Part shown: in pieces, positions 17,772 to 27,076 of the stretch
Position numbering within the stretch: position 1 is the first letter of the stretch
Layout: every line of letters begins with the position of its first letter
Assembly: GCF_025195085.2 (NCBI RefSeq)
Contig: NZ_JANAVY020000009.1
Coordinates: 62,001 to 126,000, forward strand
Reading direction: 5' to 3'
DNA from: Vibrio intestinalis
Lineage (GTDB): Bacteria > Pseudomonadota > Gammaproteobacteria > Enterobacterales > Vibrionaceae
DNA: 64,000 bases
Notes under the pieces: generated by a model
Told to the model about the DNA's origin: nothing
Database searches by the model: none
The model's input: the letters and a program-made list of their open reading frames with translations, nothing else
Made by a program: the position numbers and the translations under genes

Positions 17772-19028
17772 TTACACCTTGAACGATGTGATCTTCTTAT
17801 CTAGCTCTTCAGCATTTTGCTGCATGATTTCAGACGTTTCTAACAGCTCACTAACCACGGTTACTGATGCTTCCACCAGCTCACGTACATTGGTTAAGTT
17901 CTGGTTCATCTCTTCCGCCACACTGCTTTGCTGACCTGCAGCCGTCGCGATTTGGAAGTTCATGTCATTAATTTGATTTACTTGCGTTACGATGCCATCA
18001 AGCTCGCTACCCGCGTTGGTCACTAGCTCTACGCCTTCTGCCGCTTCAACCACACTCTTCTCCATCAACTCAACCGCAGAATTTGCGCTTGATTGAAGTT
18101 GAGTGATCATTTCTTGAATTTCTACTGTCGCTTGTTGAGTACGTTGTGCAAGATTACGAACCTCATCCGCTACGACCGCAAAGCCACGACCGGCTTCACC
18201 AGCACGCGCAGCTTCAATCGCGGCGTTCAATGCAAGTAAGTTAGTTTGCTCTGAAATGCCTTGGATGGTACCAACAACGCTGCCGATAGAGTCGACACTT
18301 TCTTCAACTTGGTTTACCGCTTGTGCAGACGCTGCGATATCTTGCGAAAGCTCGCTAATCTTACCCACGGTATCTTGAACGAAGCGTTGACCTGTTGCCG
18401 CCTGACCTGAAGCACTCTCAGTGAGTGACGAAGCGTTTTGCGCATGATCAGCAACCGTTTGAACCGTAGAAGTCATCTCACTCATTGCGGTCGCAAGTTG
18501 GTCAATTTCGTTGAACTCTTCCTGCGCAGATTCTTTGGTCTCAGACATACTCAATGTCATGATCTCAGTTAGGCCTGCAAGCTCTTGTGACGAGCTTACC
18601 TGCATCTTGATCAGCTCTTGTAAACGAGAACGGGTTTTCTCAAGCTCGCGCGCCACATCGCCGTACTCGTCTTTACATTGCAGGTTAATCGGTGAAGACA
18701 AGTCACCGCTCGCCATTAGCTTAATCGCTTGATTAAGGTAGCTAGTTTGGCGCAACATAATGCGTGCAGCGAACAACAGAATAGCGACAAAAACACCGAT
18801 CAATACGATGGTTTGCCAAACTACTTGCATTAGATAAGCTTCATAATGCTCTTGAGCAACAGCAGCGTTTTCAGTAACAAGTAGTATTGATTCGTAGAAG
18901 GTATTCGCGTCCCATAATTGCTTGCCGACGATCAGTAAGGTACTGAACACCATTAGCAATGCCATCTTAGGAACCAGTCGAATGTCCGTAACCACTCGCT
19001 CCCAAGGCTTAAAAGCCATTGTCGTCAT
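17772..19028 (-). CDS. Methyl-accepting chemotaxis protein with almost no periplasmic domain
   Basis: 418 aa membrane chemoreceptor. There are two transmembrane segments, about residues 22-40 and 70-88, with only about 30 residues between them, so the usual periplasmic sensing domain is absent. A HAMP linker follows (about 88-140), then the signalling domain with the conserved hairpin tip ([20 protein letters not shown], then [15 protein letters not shown]). The C terminus lacks the NWETF-like pentapeptide used to tether CheR. It may sense membrane state, voltage, pH or a partner protein. The start is supported by GGAG eight bases before the ATG. It is divergent from the potassium channel gene, which makes an electrical or ion cue an attractive but unproved idea. 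Confidence 0.9.
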   Translation of the reverse strand: MTTMAFKPWERVVTDIRLVPKMALLMVFSTLLIVGKQLWDANTFYESILLVTENAAVAQEHYEAYLMQVVWQTIVLIGVFVAILLFAARIMLRQTSYLNQAIKLMASGDLSSPINLQCKDEYGDVARELEKTRSRLQELIKMQVSSSQELAGLTEIMTLSMSETKESAQEEFNEIDQLATAMSEMTSTVQTVADHAQNASSLTESASGQAATGQRFVQDTVGKISELSQDIAASAQAVNQVEESVDSIGSVVGTIQGISEQTNLLALNAAIEAARAGEAGRGFAVVADEVRNLAQRTQQATVEIQEMITQLQSSANSAVELMEKSVVEAAEGVELVTNAGSELDGIVTQVNQINDMNFQIATAAGQQSSVAEEMNQNLTNVRELVEASVTVVSELLETSEIMQQNAEELDKKITSFKV

Positions 19029-19148
19029 TGTCCGTTCTCCGCTAAAGTCAGGGTTATAAGAGTTCTATCTTAAGTGGACTCTTTTGGGTACTTTAGTGCT
19101 AGTAAATGTAATTAGATAGCAAGTACATCGATTTATTTTGAGCCTCGT

Positions 19149-19943
19149 ATGAAAAGAAATAATACCAAAGACGACACCAAGCCGATGAGCTTATTGTCAC
19201 TTATTCTGTCTTTTATGGCGCTATTTGTGATCTCGGGCTTATTGTTCCTACCAATCAGTCCAGAAACTCGTCAGGTTCTTATCGGCCTCGACTTCCTCAT
19301 CTGTAGCATTTTCCTTCTACAACTATTGATTGATTTGATCCGCTCCGCAGATCGAATGCAATTTATGAAAAGACACTGGATCGACTTCATTGCCAGTGTG
19401 CCAATGATCGAACCTTTACGCTTTGCACGCATCTTTCATATTTTGCGCGTGATTTTAGTCATTCGATCCAGTCGTGGTTTGGTGCAGCAGTTATTCACCA
19501 ATCGCAAAGAAACCACGGTCGCCTCAATTTTATTGTTGTTGGTGGTGCTAATGACGCTTGGCTCTAGCTCTATGCTGTTTATTGAGGGGCACTCCCCCGA
19601 AGCAAATATAAAGACAGGTGGTGAAGCATTATGGTGGGCGTTAGTAACCATTTCTACGGTGGGCTATGGCGATCACTACCCTGTGACTGAGGGCGGTAAG
19701 ATCTTGGCCTCGGCTTTGATCATCTGTGGTGTTGGCTTATTTGGTATGATCTCAGGCTTAATCACTTCAATTATTACCTCACCGACCAAAAGACAAAGTC
19801 TGTTAGCAGCGGAAAAAGAGAAGCAGATGACGGAAATGCTCGAACAGCAACAAAAGTTACTCAGCCGATTGGAGAAGTTAGAAAGTAAGATGAATCGAGA
19901 TCTCGAGAAACTATCAGACCAAAACAACAAAGGAGAGCAATAG
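19149..19943 (+). CDS. Potassium channel protein, voltage-gated-like fold
   Basis: 264 aa integral membrane protein. Several hydrophobic segments in the first 130 residues, including one rich in arginine (LRFARIFHILRVILVIRSSR) that resembles an S4-type segment, are followed by a pore region with the potassium selectivity filter TVGYGD at about residues 169-174 and a final transmembrane helix. The last 50 residues look like a coiled coil rich in K, E and Q, a likely tetramerisation domain. No RCK/TrkA nucleotide-binding domain is present. The gene is divergent from the chemoreceptor with 120 bases between, and its stop codon lies in the loop of a terminator hairpin. Confidence 0.9.
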   Translation: MKRNNTKDDTKPMSLLSLILSFMALFVISGLLFLPISPETRQVLIGLDFLICSIFLLQLLIDLIRSADRMQFMKRHWIDFIASVPMIEPLRFARIFHILRVILVIRSSRGLVQQLFTNRKETTVASILLLLVVLMTLGSSSMLFIEGHSPEANIKTGGEALWWALVTISTVGYGDHYPVTEGGKILASALIICGVGLFGMISGLITSIITSPTKRQSLLAAEKEKQMTEMLEQQQKLLSRLEKLESKMNRDLEKLSDQNNKGEQ

Positions 19944-19953
19944 CTCTCCTTTG
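19928..19953. terminator. Bidirectional terminator overlapping the channel stop codon
   Basis: CAAAGGAGAGC pairs with GCTCTCCTTTG around an AATA loop. The last codons and the TAG of the channel gene are part of the hairpin, and it lies 26 bases from the end of the converging CYTH gene. Confidence 0.7.
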
Positions 19954-19968
19954 TAATTAACCTTCTAG

Positions 19969-21486
19969 CTATTCTTGCCAGTATGGTTCAGCTTCAATAC
20001 TCATGATGCGAGTTTGTTCCATCGCATGCAAAATTGAAGTCTCTTGACGGCTTAACCAGCGCTCTAGCTGCTCACGCTCTTCGCCTTCTAGTTTTTCAAC
20101 CAGTGGCTCTAGCACTTTCAGAATCAACAAGTCATCAATCCCTTGCAGTAAGTCAGCCCAAGGTAGACGGAAGCTATTACGCTCTTCTGCGTCGTACAAA
20201 CTGGCGAACCCCACCCCTGTGTAGAGGTTACGCATCAAGCGATATTGCTGATCGATATACTCTTGGCGAGATAAAATCTTCTCTGGCGGGAAAGCATCAA
20301 TCAGTTCGTTCCAAGTACGCTCTAATTGACGAACTGAGAAGTGCTCAATACCCAGCGCCATCTTTTGACGTGATTTATCATCTAAGAACGGCTGCCAACC
20401 ACGAGTTAAGATCCAACGGCTTAAATCGAGCAATAATGCGGTGTAACGTGCCGAGTTAAATTGAGCAAGGGTATCTTCGCGGGTAGGCAATTGCTGCTGC
20501 ATTTCTGATAGCTCAGCAACCAAGAACTTACGTGCATCCAGTTTGCGCAGCGCATGGCCTTTGTCTTCCAGCAGGTCTTCCAGATAATCGTAGTGTTTAA
20601 TCCACTCTAAGTCTTGCTCTAACCATTTAAGCTCTTGGCGAATTAGTGCACTGGCTTTGCGCGGCACAATGCCACCATAAATGGTTAAGGTTTGGCGAAT
20701 AAAGCTAATCGAGTTCTTAATTTCATGCAGTGCTTCAATCGATTCACGCTCTGAGTAGATTTGCTCATGGTAATGCCAATGAGATAGTGCATGCTCAAGC
20801 GAGTTAATCAGGCAAGATTCGACGTTGTCATGCTTATCGGTATTCACCAGCTCTAAAGCGCGCACCTCATCACCGGTATAACCCATCGCGAGGCGATAGC
20901 CACGAGCCGCTTTGCTAAGGTTACCTAAACGCATGCCGCCGTTGTCACTAAGCATGCGAGCTAAGGTAAACAGCGCATCGGTTTGACCTGATTTTAGCTC
21001 CAGTTCCACTTCGCAAATATCATCGCGCAGCTCACCGGAAATCACTTCACCTTGGTCAAAAGCCACTTCTATTTGGCTGCCATCAGGCATGCCAAGTAGC
21101 CACTGCTCACGGGTGAAGTTAGTCGAGAATAGAGGAGACAACTCAGATTGCAGCGTCGCGACATCTTTACCATTTGGCCAAATGTCTTGCGGGTGCAGCG
21201 TTAAATCTGGGTCGTTGCTGTTATGTTCTGCATTGTATTCTGGTCTTTGATGCAGCCCTGCTACAACACGTCCTGCTGTCTTCACTGTTTGGACGAATAC
21301 ATCGTCAAAACGGCGGATTCTCAAGCCGATATCGTGCTGTCTTAACCAGTTATCAGAAGTGTCAAAATAGGTGTTACCCAATTCACGACAACTGTGCTGA
21401 AGTACCTTTGTTTCTGATATTTTGTTACGTAAAGTTTCTGAAAAATCAGGAGAAACGAAAAACTTCAGTTCTATCTCGGTTTCCAT
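19969..21486 (-). CDS. ygiF: CYTH/CHAD domain inorganic triphosphatase (YgiF-like)
   Basis: 505 aa. The N terminus is a CYTH domain starting with the signature METEIELKF (E-x-E-x-K), with further acidic and basic residues of the triphosphate tunnel such as GLRIRRF and EVELELKSG, through about residue 200. The rest is a helical CHAD domain rich in histidine and arginine. In E. coli YgiF is an inorganic triphosphatase. The ATG at 21486 begins exactly at the conserved ExEXK motif; an in-frame ATG 57 bases upstream adds residues not typical of the family. It converges with the potassium channel gene. Confidence 0.9.
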   Translation of the reverse strand: METEIELKFFVSPDFSETLRNKISETKVLQHSCRELGNTYFDTSDNWLRQHDIGLRIRRFDDVFVQTVKTAGRVVAGLHQRPEYNAEHNSNDPDLTLHPQDIWPNGKDVATLQSELSPLFSTNFTREQWLLGMPDGSQIEVAFDQGEVISGELRDDICEVELELKSGQTDALFTLARMLSDNGGMRLGNLSKAARGYRLAMGYTGDEVRALELVNTDKHDNVESCLINSLEHALSHWHYHEQIYSERESIEALHEIKNSISFIRQTLTIYGGIVPRKASALIRQELKWLEQDLEWIKHYDYLEDLLEDKGHALRKLDARKFLVAELSEMQQQLPTREDTLAQFNSARYTALLLDLSRWILTRGWQPFLDDKSRQKMALGIEHFSVRQLERTWNELIDAFPPEKILSRQEYIDQQYRLMRNLYTGVGFASLYDAEERNSFRLPWADLLQGIDDLLILKVLEPLVEKLEGEEREQLERWLSRQETSILHAMEQTRIMSIEAEPYWQE

Positions 21487-21691
21487 AGTTATACCTTTAA
21501 AAGCAGATACGAACAGGATATTGCCTAATTTCTCACTCGGCAAGAGAGAAATATCGCCCCAATGATGATCTAAAACAGTTTTAAAGAGAGATTTAATGGG
21601 TTAACATGCGCGCCTTTATAGCCATCGTTCAACATTTCACCTCAAATCGGTGTATGTTATTTATAGGTTATATTAATTAGGTTGAATGACC

Positions 21692-22372
21692 ATGCCAGTA
21701 AATACAATCATGGGGTTATTTGCAAAGTCCCCTATTAAGCCTTTGCAACGCCACGTCGTGTGCGTGAACGAATGTTGTTCTCACCTTGTGAACTTCTTTG
21801 AAGTGATCTCACAAGGCGATTGGGAAAAAGCATCTGAAATTCGTGCACAAATTTCTCACCTTGAGAAAGAAGCCGACGTTTTAAAGCGCGAAATTCGTCT
21901 AAAACTTCCTCGCGGTTTGTTTATGCCAGTAGATCGTAGCGATATGCTTGAACTACTAACGCAACAAGACAAACTAGCAAACCTTGCTAAAGATATCGCA
22001 GGTCGTGTTTATGGCCGCCAGCTAACTATCCCAGCTCCGCTACAAGAGAATTTTATTGCTTACTTGAAACGTTGTTTAGATGCAGCAAACCAAGCGCAAA
22101 AAGTGATCAACGAGCTAGATGAACTGTTGGAAACTGGATTTAAAGGCCGTGAAGTCACTCTGGTTGCAGAGATGATTAATCAATTGGACATGATTGAAGA
22201 CGACACCGATGCGATGCAGATTGAACTTCGTCAGCAGCTAATGCTAATCGAACAAGATCTAAATCCTATCGATGTGATGTTCCTGTACAAAATTTTAGAA
22301 TGGGTAGGCGGTATTGCCGATCAAGCACAACGTGTTGGCGCTCGATTGGAATTATTGCTATCTCGCTCATAA
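21692..22372 (+). CDS. PhoU-like DUF47 / TIGR00153 family protein
   Basis: 226 aa, all-helical cytoplasmic protein of the TIGR00153/DUF47 family, distantly related to PhoU. Recognisable by the MPVNTIMGLFAKSPIKPLQ start and the pattern of heptad-like helices with acidic metal-binding stretches (EKEAD, DMIEDDTDAM). It is followed by a Pit phosphate transporter, the pairing commonly seen for this family, and is thought to modulate that transporter. Two in-frame ATGs lie six bases apart (21686 and 21692) behind a single AGG at 21679; the second gives the usual family N terminus, but the first cannot be excluded. Confidence 0.88.
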   Translation: MPVNTIMGLFAKSPIKPLQRHVVCVNECCSHLVNFFEVISQGDWEKASEIRAQISHLEKEADVLKREIRLKLPRGLFMPVDRSDMLELLTQQDKLANLAKDIAGRVYGRQLTIPAPLQENFIAYLKRCLDAANQAQKVINELDELLETGFKGREVTLVAEMINQLDMIEDDTDAMQIELRQQLMLIEQDLNPIDVMFLYKILEWVGGIADQAQRVGARLELLLSRS

Positions 22373-22502
22373 ACGATAAGTTAACTCAATAACGAAGAGC
22401 ATTTTTCGACACACCCCATATAGGCGATGAATATTTCTACGCTAACGGGGCTTTTTCGTGTCTAATTTTTGCTCCGCTTGTTATCAACAACTAGGTATTA
22501 CG

Positions 22503-23762
22503 ATGGATATCCTTGCGAACTACGGCACTGTCCTGATTATTGTTGCAGCGATTTTCGGCTTTTTGATGGCCATTGGTATTGGTGCGAATGATGTAGCCAA
22601 TGCAATGGGCACTTCTGTGGGCTCAAAAGCGCTAACCGTTAAACAAGCGATCATTATCGCAATGATCTTTGAATTTGCTGGTGCATATCTTGCCGGCGGT
22701 GAAGTAACCGATACGATCCGTAAAGGTGTAATTGAAACTTCACTGTTTGCTCATCAGCCAGATGTTCTTGTTTACGGTATGATGTCAGCTCTACTTGCTG
22801 CTGGTACTTGGCTATTACTAGCGTCTTACATGGGCTGGCCAGTATCTACTACTCACTCAATCATCGGTGCTATCATCGGTTTTGCGTGTGTATCAGTAGG
22901 TACAGAAGCTGTCGATTGGGCGAGTGTTCAAGGTATCGTAGGTAGCTGGATTATTACGCCTGTTATCTCTGGTTTCTTTGCTTACGTCATCTTCGTAAGT
23001 GCTCAGCGTCTGATCTTCGACACTGAAAAGCCACTATTCAATGCAAAACGTTTTGTACCTGTTTACATGTTTATCACCACTATGGTTATCGCACTAGTAA
23101 CCATCAAGAAAGGTCTTAAGCACGTAGGTCTTCACCTTAGCAACACTGAAGCATGGTTATGGTCTGCTGGTTTCTCTGGCCTTATCATGATTGGCGGTTA
23201 CATCTACATTCAGAAGAAATTTGCTGAACGTGAAGATGACCACGGCTTTGCAGGCGTAGAAGGTATCTTCAGCGTACTAATGGTTATCACAGCTTGTGCA
23301 ATGGCATTTGCTCACGGCTCAAACGACGTAGCAAACGCGATTGGTCCACTATCAGCGGTTGTTTCAACTGTGGAGCACATGGGTGAAATCACAGGCAAGA
23401 GCACGATTGCTTGGTGGATTCTACCTCTAGGTGGTTTTGGTATCGTAGTTGGTCTAGCAACGCTTGGCCATAAAGTTATGGCGACCGTTGGTACAGGTAT
23501 CACTGAGCTAACACCAAGCCGCGGCTTTGCAGCTCAGCTAGCTACCGCATGTACAGTTGTACTGGCTTCAGGTACTGGTTTGCCAATCTCGACAACGCAA
23601 ACTCTTGTAGGTGCGGTTCTAGGTGTAGGTTTTGCACGTGGTATTGCTGCTCTGAACTTGGGTGTTGTACGTAATATCGTTGCATCATGGATTGTAACGT
23701 TACCTGCGGGCGCGCTATTAGCGGTTGTGTTCTTCTATGCAATTCAAGCTTCATTCGCCTAA
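22503..23762 (+). CDS. pit: Inorganic phosphate transporter, Pit family
   Basis: 419 aa integral membrane phosphate transporter. The family's repeated signature is seen twice, GANDVANAMGTSVGS near residue 29 and HGSNDVANAIGP near residue 273, together with the GWPVSTTHSIIGAI and GLPISTTQTLVGAV motifs, showing the internal duplication typical of Pit/PiT proteins. The start at 22503 (MDILANYG) is preceded by AGG eight bases upstream. It probably co-transcribes with the DUF47 gene 130 bases before it; a weak CCCC...GGGG pairing with a T-run lies between them. No PhoB box was recognised upstream of the pair. A clear terminator follows. Confidence 0.95.
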   Translation: MDILANYGTVLIIVAAIFGFLMAIGIGANDVANAMGTSVGSKALTVKQAIIIAMIFEFAGAYLAGGEVTDTIRKGVIETSLFAHQPDVLVYGMMSALLAAGTWLLLASYMGWPVSTTHSIIGAIIGFACVSVGTEAVDWASVQGIVGSWIITPVISGFFAYVIFVSAQRLIFDTEKPLFNAKRFVPVYMFITTMVIALVTIKKGLKHVGLHLSNTEAWLWSAGFSGLIMIGGYIYIQKKFAEREDDHGFAGVEGIFSVLMVITACAMAFAHGSNDVANAIGPLSAVVSTVEHMGEITGKSTIAWWILPLGGFGIVVGLATLGHKVMATVGTGITELTPSRGFAAQLATACTVVLASGTGLPISTTQTLVGAVLGVGFARGIAALNLGVVRNIVASWIVTLPAGALLAVVFFYAIQASFA

Positions 23763-23816
23763 TCAATAGGTCAGTGTTTTGTTAGAACACTGTCATTATT
23801 GACTCAACACCGCAGA

Positions 23817-23841
23817 AAGGGAGGCTCAGCCTCCCTTCTTT
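23817..23841 (+). terminator. Terminator after pit
   Basis: Nine-base-pair stem AAGGGAGGC/GCCTCCCTT with a 3-base loop, followed by TCTTTGTT. Confidence 0.75.
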
Positions 23842-23914
23842 GTTGCACAGTCTAAAGAAACTTCATACTATTTGCCCTCTAGCTGAAAGCTTGATGACTG
23901 TTAAAGGATTTACC

Positions 23915-24526
23915 GTGAAAAAACTGGTTTTTATGATCTTAGCATGTGTTCTTGCAGCCCCTGCTGCAATGGCTAAAGATCGCTACATCTCTGATAATTT
24001 GTTCACCTACATGCACACTGGCCCTTCGAACCAGTACAAAATTATCGGCAGCGTGAATGCTGGCGACAAAGTGAACCTTCTTACTACCAACAAAGAAACT
24101 GGCTACAGCCAAATTATCGATGAAAAGGGACGCAAAGGTTGGGTTGCTTCTCGATTCGTGACTGCACAAGAAAGTATGGCACTGCGCCTTCCTCGTCTTG
24201 AAAAAGAGCTTTCTGAAGTAAAATACAAATTAGAAAACGCCAACGAAATTGCGAACAAAGAGAAAGATGGTCTCGTTGATTCGCTTGAGACTCGTAATAA
24301 GCAAATCTCTGAACTAGAGCAAAACTACAGCGAGATCAGTCAGCAGCTTACAGCATCTCAAACTGAGATTCGTAACCTACGCGCTAAACTAGATACACAA
24401 AAAGATGATCTACTGATGAAGTACTTGATGTACGGAGGTGGTATCGCTGGTATCGGTCTACTGTTTGGCTTGATTCTTCCGCATATTATTCCGCGTAAGA
24501 AACGCTCCCCATCAGGTTGGGCATAA
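23915..24526 (+). CDS. ygiM: TIGR04211 SH3 and coiled-coil membrane protein (YgiM-like)
   Basis: 203 aa. Signal peptide with cleavage after AAPAAMA near residue 20, then a bacterial SH3 domain (about 25-90, with YMHTGPSNQYKIIG and GWVASRFV), a long coiled coil (about 95-170), one transmembrane helix (YGGGIAGIGLLFGLILPHII) and a short basic tail. This matches YgiM/TIGR04211 envelope proteins, whose function is unknown. The start is a GTG: AAGGA sits six bases before it and the signal peptide begins exactly there, whereas the upstream in-frame ATGs lack both. A strong terminator follows. Confidence 0.88.
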   Translation: MKKLVFMILACVLAAPAAMAKDRYISDNLFTYMHTGPSNQYKIIGSVNAGDKVNLLTTNKETGYSQIIDEKGRKGWVASRFVTAQESMALRLPRLEKELSEVKYKLENANEIANKEKDGLVDSLETRNKQISELEQNYSEISQQLTASQTEIRNLRAKLDTQKDDLLMKYLMYGGGIAGIGLLFGLILPHIIPRKKRSPSGWA

Positions 24527-24545
24527 TCGTCACACCCGATAAACG

Positions 24546-24572
24546 AAAGGTCACCCATTGGTGACCTTTTTT
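24546..24572 (+). terminator. Terminator after the SH3 protein gene
   Basis: AAAGGTCACC-CATT-GGTGACCTTT followed by TTTG. It can also serve the converging gspB transcript weakly. Confidence 0.85.
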
Positions 24573-24600
24573 GTATTTAACGCTTTTCTGGCCTACTCAG

Positions 24601-25380
24601 TTAGCCATTCCACTCATAAAGCGCTGGCACGCGTATCAAATCCTTGTTGTAGCGAATCACACATGCTTGCGGCTCTATCGTCACGAGTTTCAGGTTATCC
24701 GAAATCCAGTCGCCTTGCTTATACTCGACATCATTGATCTTCACCCAACGTTTGTTCACATCTGTCGTATAGACATGGGTTTGGAAGTTCAATGCGGGTA
24801 ATTTACCTTGCCATTTACTGGCCGATTGCGATAAATCATCAATGTCCGTCTTTTGAGTAGTACCTGAGCCCGCCATGACTGCTTCAACGCGCTGAAGGAT
24901 TTCGGGTGAAAGTTCAGACAGATCTATGTTCTCTAACAATGGTTCATCTGCGGGTTGCGCGGTAATTTGCGGTCTCTTCTTGGTGACTTTTACTTTTGGC
25001 GTGGCATCCGATATTGGTGCTGGCTTAATCGCTTTAGATGAAGCAACAGGCGCAGCAGCAACTTCTTCAACAAAAGGTTGTTCCGCTTCCGTCGATGCCA
25101 GTTTCTGAATGCCAACATAAGGTTCAATGATAACTGGAGCCGGTACTTCTACTGTTACCTCTTGGCCTTGATTCGCCAATTGCCACTCAACCGACTGAAC
25201 TTGATATTGGTTGTACACCGCTAGACCACCCGCGACGATGGCAGGCAAAAGTAGCCAAGTTAAGTGAATCGCCATAGGCGAGCGTTTTTGCGGCGCGACA
25301 CCCATTGATAGTGGAGTACTCGCTTGATGACTATTGTAGCCTTGCTCAGAACTCTGTAGCGCTTTTAAAGTTTGTGACAT
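24601..25380 (-). CDS. gspB: General secretion pathway protein B (GspB/ExeB-like)
   Basis: 259 aa bitopic inner-membrane protein. A short cytoplasmic N terminus is followed by one transmembrane helix (LLLPAIVAGGLAVY, about 42-56), a low-complexity proline- and alanine-rich periplasmic linker, and a conserved C-terminal GspB domain (WQGKLPALNFQTHVYTTD, then RWVKINDVEYKQGDW). With GspA it forms the ExeAB complex that helps assemble the type II secretion secretin across the peptidoglycan in Aeromonas and Vibrio. Its start overlaps the gspA stop by one base (TAATG). Confidence 0.92.
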   Translation of the reverse strand: MSQTLKALQSSEQGYNSHQASTPLSMGVAPQKRSPMAIHLTWLLLPAIVAGGLAVYNQYQVQSVEWQLANQGQEVTVEVPAPVIIEPYVGIQKLASTEAEQPFVEEVAAAPVASSKAIKPAPISDATPKVKVTKKRPQITAQPADEPLLENIDLSELSPEILQRVEAVMAGSGTTQKTDIDDLSQSASKWQGKLPALNFQTHVYTTDVNKRWVKINDVEYKQGDWISDNLKLVTIEPQACVIRYNKDLIRVPALYEWNG

Positions 25381-26987
25381 TAGCTGCGCTCCTCTAATTG
25401 AAGCTTAGGCGCATCACCTTGGCTATACAGCTCTAATCTTTGCAAGGTTTCCGCTCCTGCAATGCCATCAACACTTAGCCCTTGCCAGCGCTGGAAAAGT
25501 TCTACCTTCTCTTTCACTTCGGCGCCATAACGGGAGCTGCTTGATGGCGCAAGCTCTAATACATGAGACAAAGAACTGTCTAAGCTTGCCACTTCTGACC
25601 CACTCATTCCTGGAGCAAGAGGTCGGTACCATCCTCGCTGCCAAATCAAGTGATAGTCTCCTTGCCACATTTGCTCAAACCACTCTGTCGCCACAATCAC
25701 CCGTTTACCTTGCAGTACCAGCTCCACTTGAGTGTCATCAAGCCTATCCAATACTGCATAGCGAGTTTGCCCTTCATGCTCTAGAGTAACCACAGCAGGT
25801 AAGTTGTGCTGCTTTAACTCCGCCAAATCACCATGGAATGATTGGCAGTGAAATAGCGACTGGTTATTCTCAATACAAAGCTTATCCACTCGGGAAGCTT
25901 GATAGCCCCACAACGCATAGAGATCCGCTAATGAAGATTCAAACTGCTGCGAAGTAAGTACTAACTCTCCAAGTTGAGGAGGAAAGATCTGTTTGGTCGT
26001 CTCGATGTTTGGTTTTGCGGGGTTTTGTGCCACCACCCAATTGTGTATCGGCTGTTGCAAGTAATTCGGCACACTCCACCACACGCCAGCTGCGAGTAAC
26101 AAACCGGCACCAGCAGATAGTAAGGTCGAGTTTCGGCTTTGTCTTTGCTGTCGCTGTAATTGCGGTTGTTGAAACGACGCTTGAAAGCTCATCACTTCAT
26201 CACAAGCAAACTCTACCGATTGGTAACTTGGCTTCTCTTCACCTAACTGGTAAGCACGCTTCAAACTCGCATCGCAAACCAAGTTGATTAAGCGCGGAAT
26301 TCCCTGTGTTTGCTCAGCGATATACTTAACCGCTCTGCTTGAAAACAGCTCATCATTGCCACCGACCAATTGCACGCGAAACTGAATGTATTTCGCGGTT
26401 TCTTGTGCATCTAGCGGTAATAGATGGTATCGACCAGTGATACGCTGCGCCAACTGACGCAATTGCGGCATCTGCAATTTTTGCTGCAGTTCTGGCTGAC
26501 CGATAAGCAGAACCTTCAGCAACTTGTGCTGATCGGTTTCTAAGTTCGTCAGCAATCGCAGTTGCTCTAGTACATCCACCGATAGATGCTGCGCCTCATC
26601 AATCAACAATAAGGTCTGTTTGCCATTGGCATAGCTATCAAGCAAAAACTGTTTTATCAAGCTATTAAGCTGCTTGAGAGAAGCGTTCGGTTGATAATCT
26701 AAACCAAACTCATCGCAGATTGCTTCGAGCAGTTCTATATTTGAGAAAGTAGGATTTAAGATAAAGCCCGCTTGAGTTGACCCATCGAGCCCATTTAGCA
26801 TGGCTTTCGCTACGGTAGTTTTACCCGTGCCGACTTCACCACTTAACATCGCAAAGCCACCACCATCACCTAAGCCTGATTGGAGATGATAAATAGCTTC
26901 TTTATGGCGTTGACTTAGATAAAGGAAACGAGAATTAGGCACTATCGAAAACGGTAGCTCTACGAATCCAAAATGTTGGTTATACAT
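25380..26987 (-). CDS. gspA: General secretion pathway ATPase GspA (ExeA-like)
   Basis: 535 aa inner-membrane ATPase. AAA domain with Walker A GEVGTGKTT at 50-58 and Walker B LLLIDEAQ at about 126-133, a transmembrane helix (LLSAGAGLLLAAGVWW, near 310), and a C-terminal peptidoglycan-binding domain ending in VDGIAGAETLQRLELY. ExeA binds peptidoglycan and, with ExeB, promotes secretin assembly for type II secretion. The start is set at MYNQHFGF, the conserved family N terminus; the frame stays open upstream into the cca promoter but without a ribosome site. The other gsp genes are not in this window, so gspAB is a detached pair. Confidence 0.94.
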   Translation of the reverse strand: MYNQHFGFVELPFSIVPNSRFLYLSQRHKEAIYHLQSGLGDGGGFAMLSGEVGTGKTTVAKAMLNGLDGSTQAGFILNPTFSNIELLEAICDEFGLDYQPNASLKQLNSLIKQFLLDSYANGKQTLLLIDEAQHLSVDVLEQLRLLTNLETDQHKLLKVLLIGQPELQQKLQMPQLRQLAQRITGRYHLLPLDAQETAKYIQFRVQLVGGNDELFSSRAVKYIAEQTQGIPRLINLVCDASLKRAYQLGEEKPSYQSVEFACDEVMSFQASFQQPQLQRQQRQSRNSTLLSAGAGLLLAAGVWWSVPNYLQQPIHNWVVAQNPAKPNIETTKQIFPPQLGELVLTSQQFESSLADLYALWGYQASRVDKLCIENNQSLFHCQSFHGDLAELKQHNLPAVVTLEHEGQTRYAVLDRLDDTQVELVLQGKRVIVATEWFEQMWQGDYHLIWQRGWYRPLAPGMSGSEVASLDSSLSHVLELAPSSSSRYGAEVKEKVELFQRWQGLSVDGIAGAETLQRLELYSQGDAPKLQLEERS

Positions 26988-27076
26988 GCTAATAGCCGCT
27001 GGGAATTTATTGCTAAGGAAAGTACCATTGCTAGCGCGAATATCCAATGGCAGAAGTAATATTTAGAGAGGCAAAA

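Noticed and set aside
22373-22502. Terminator between the DUF47 gene and pit
   Set aside because: Only four G-C pairs over a loop of about 30 bases; too weak, and the two genes are usually co-transcribed.
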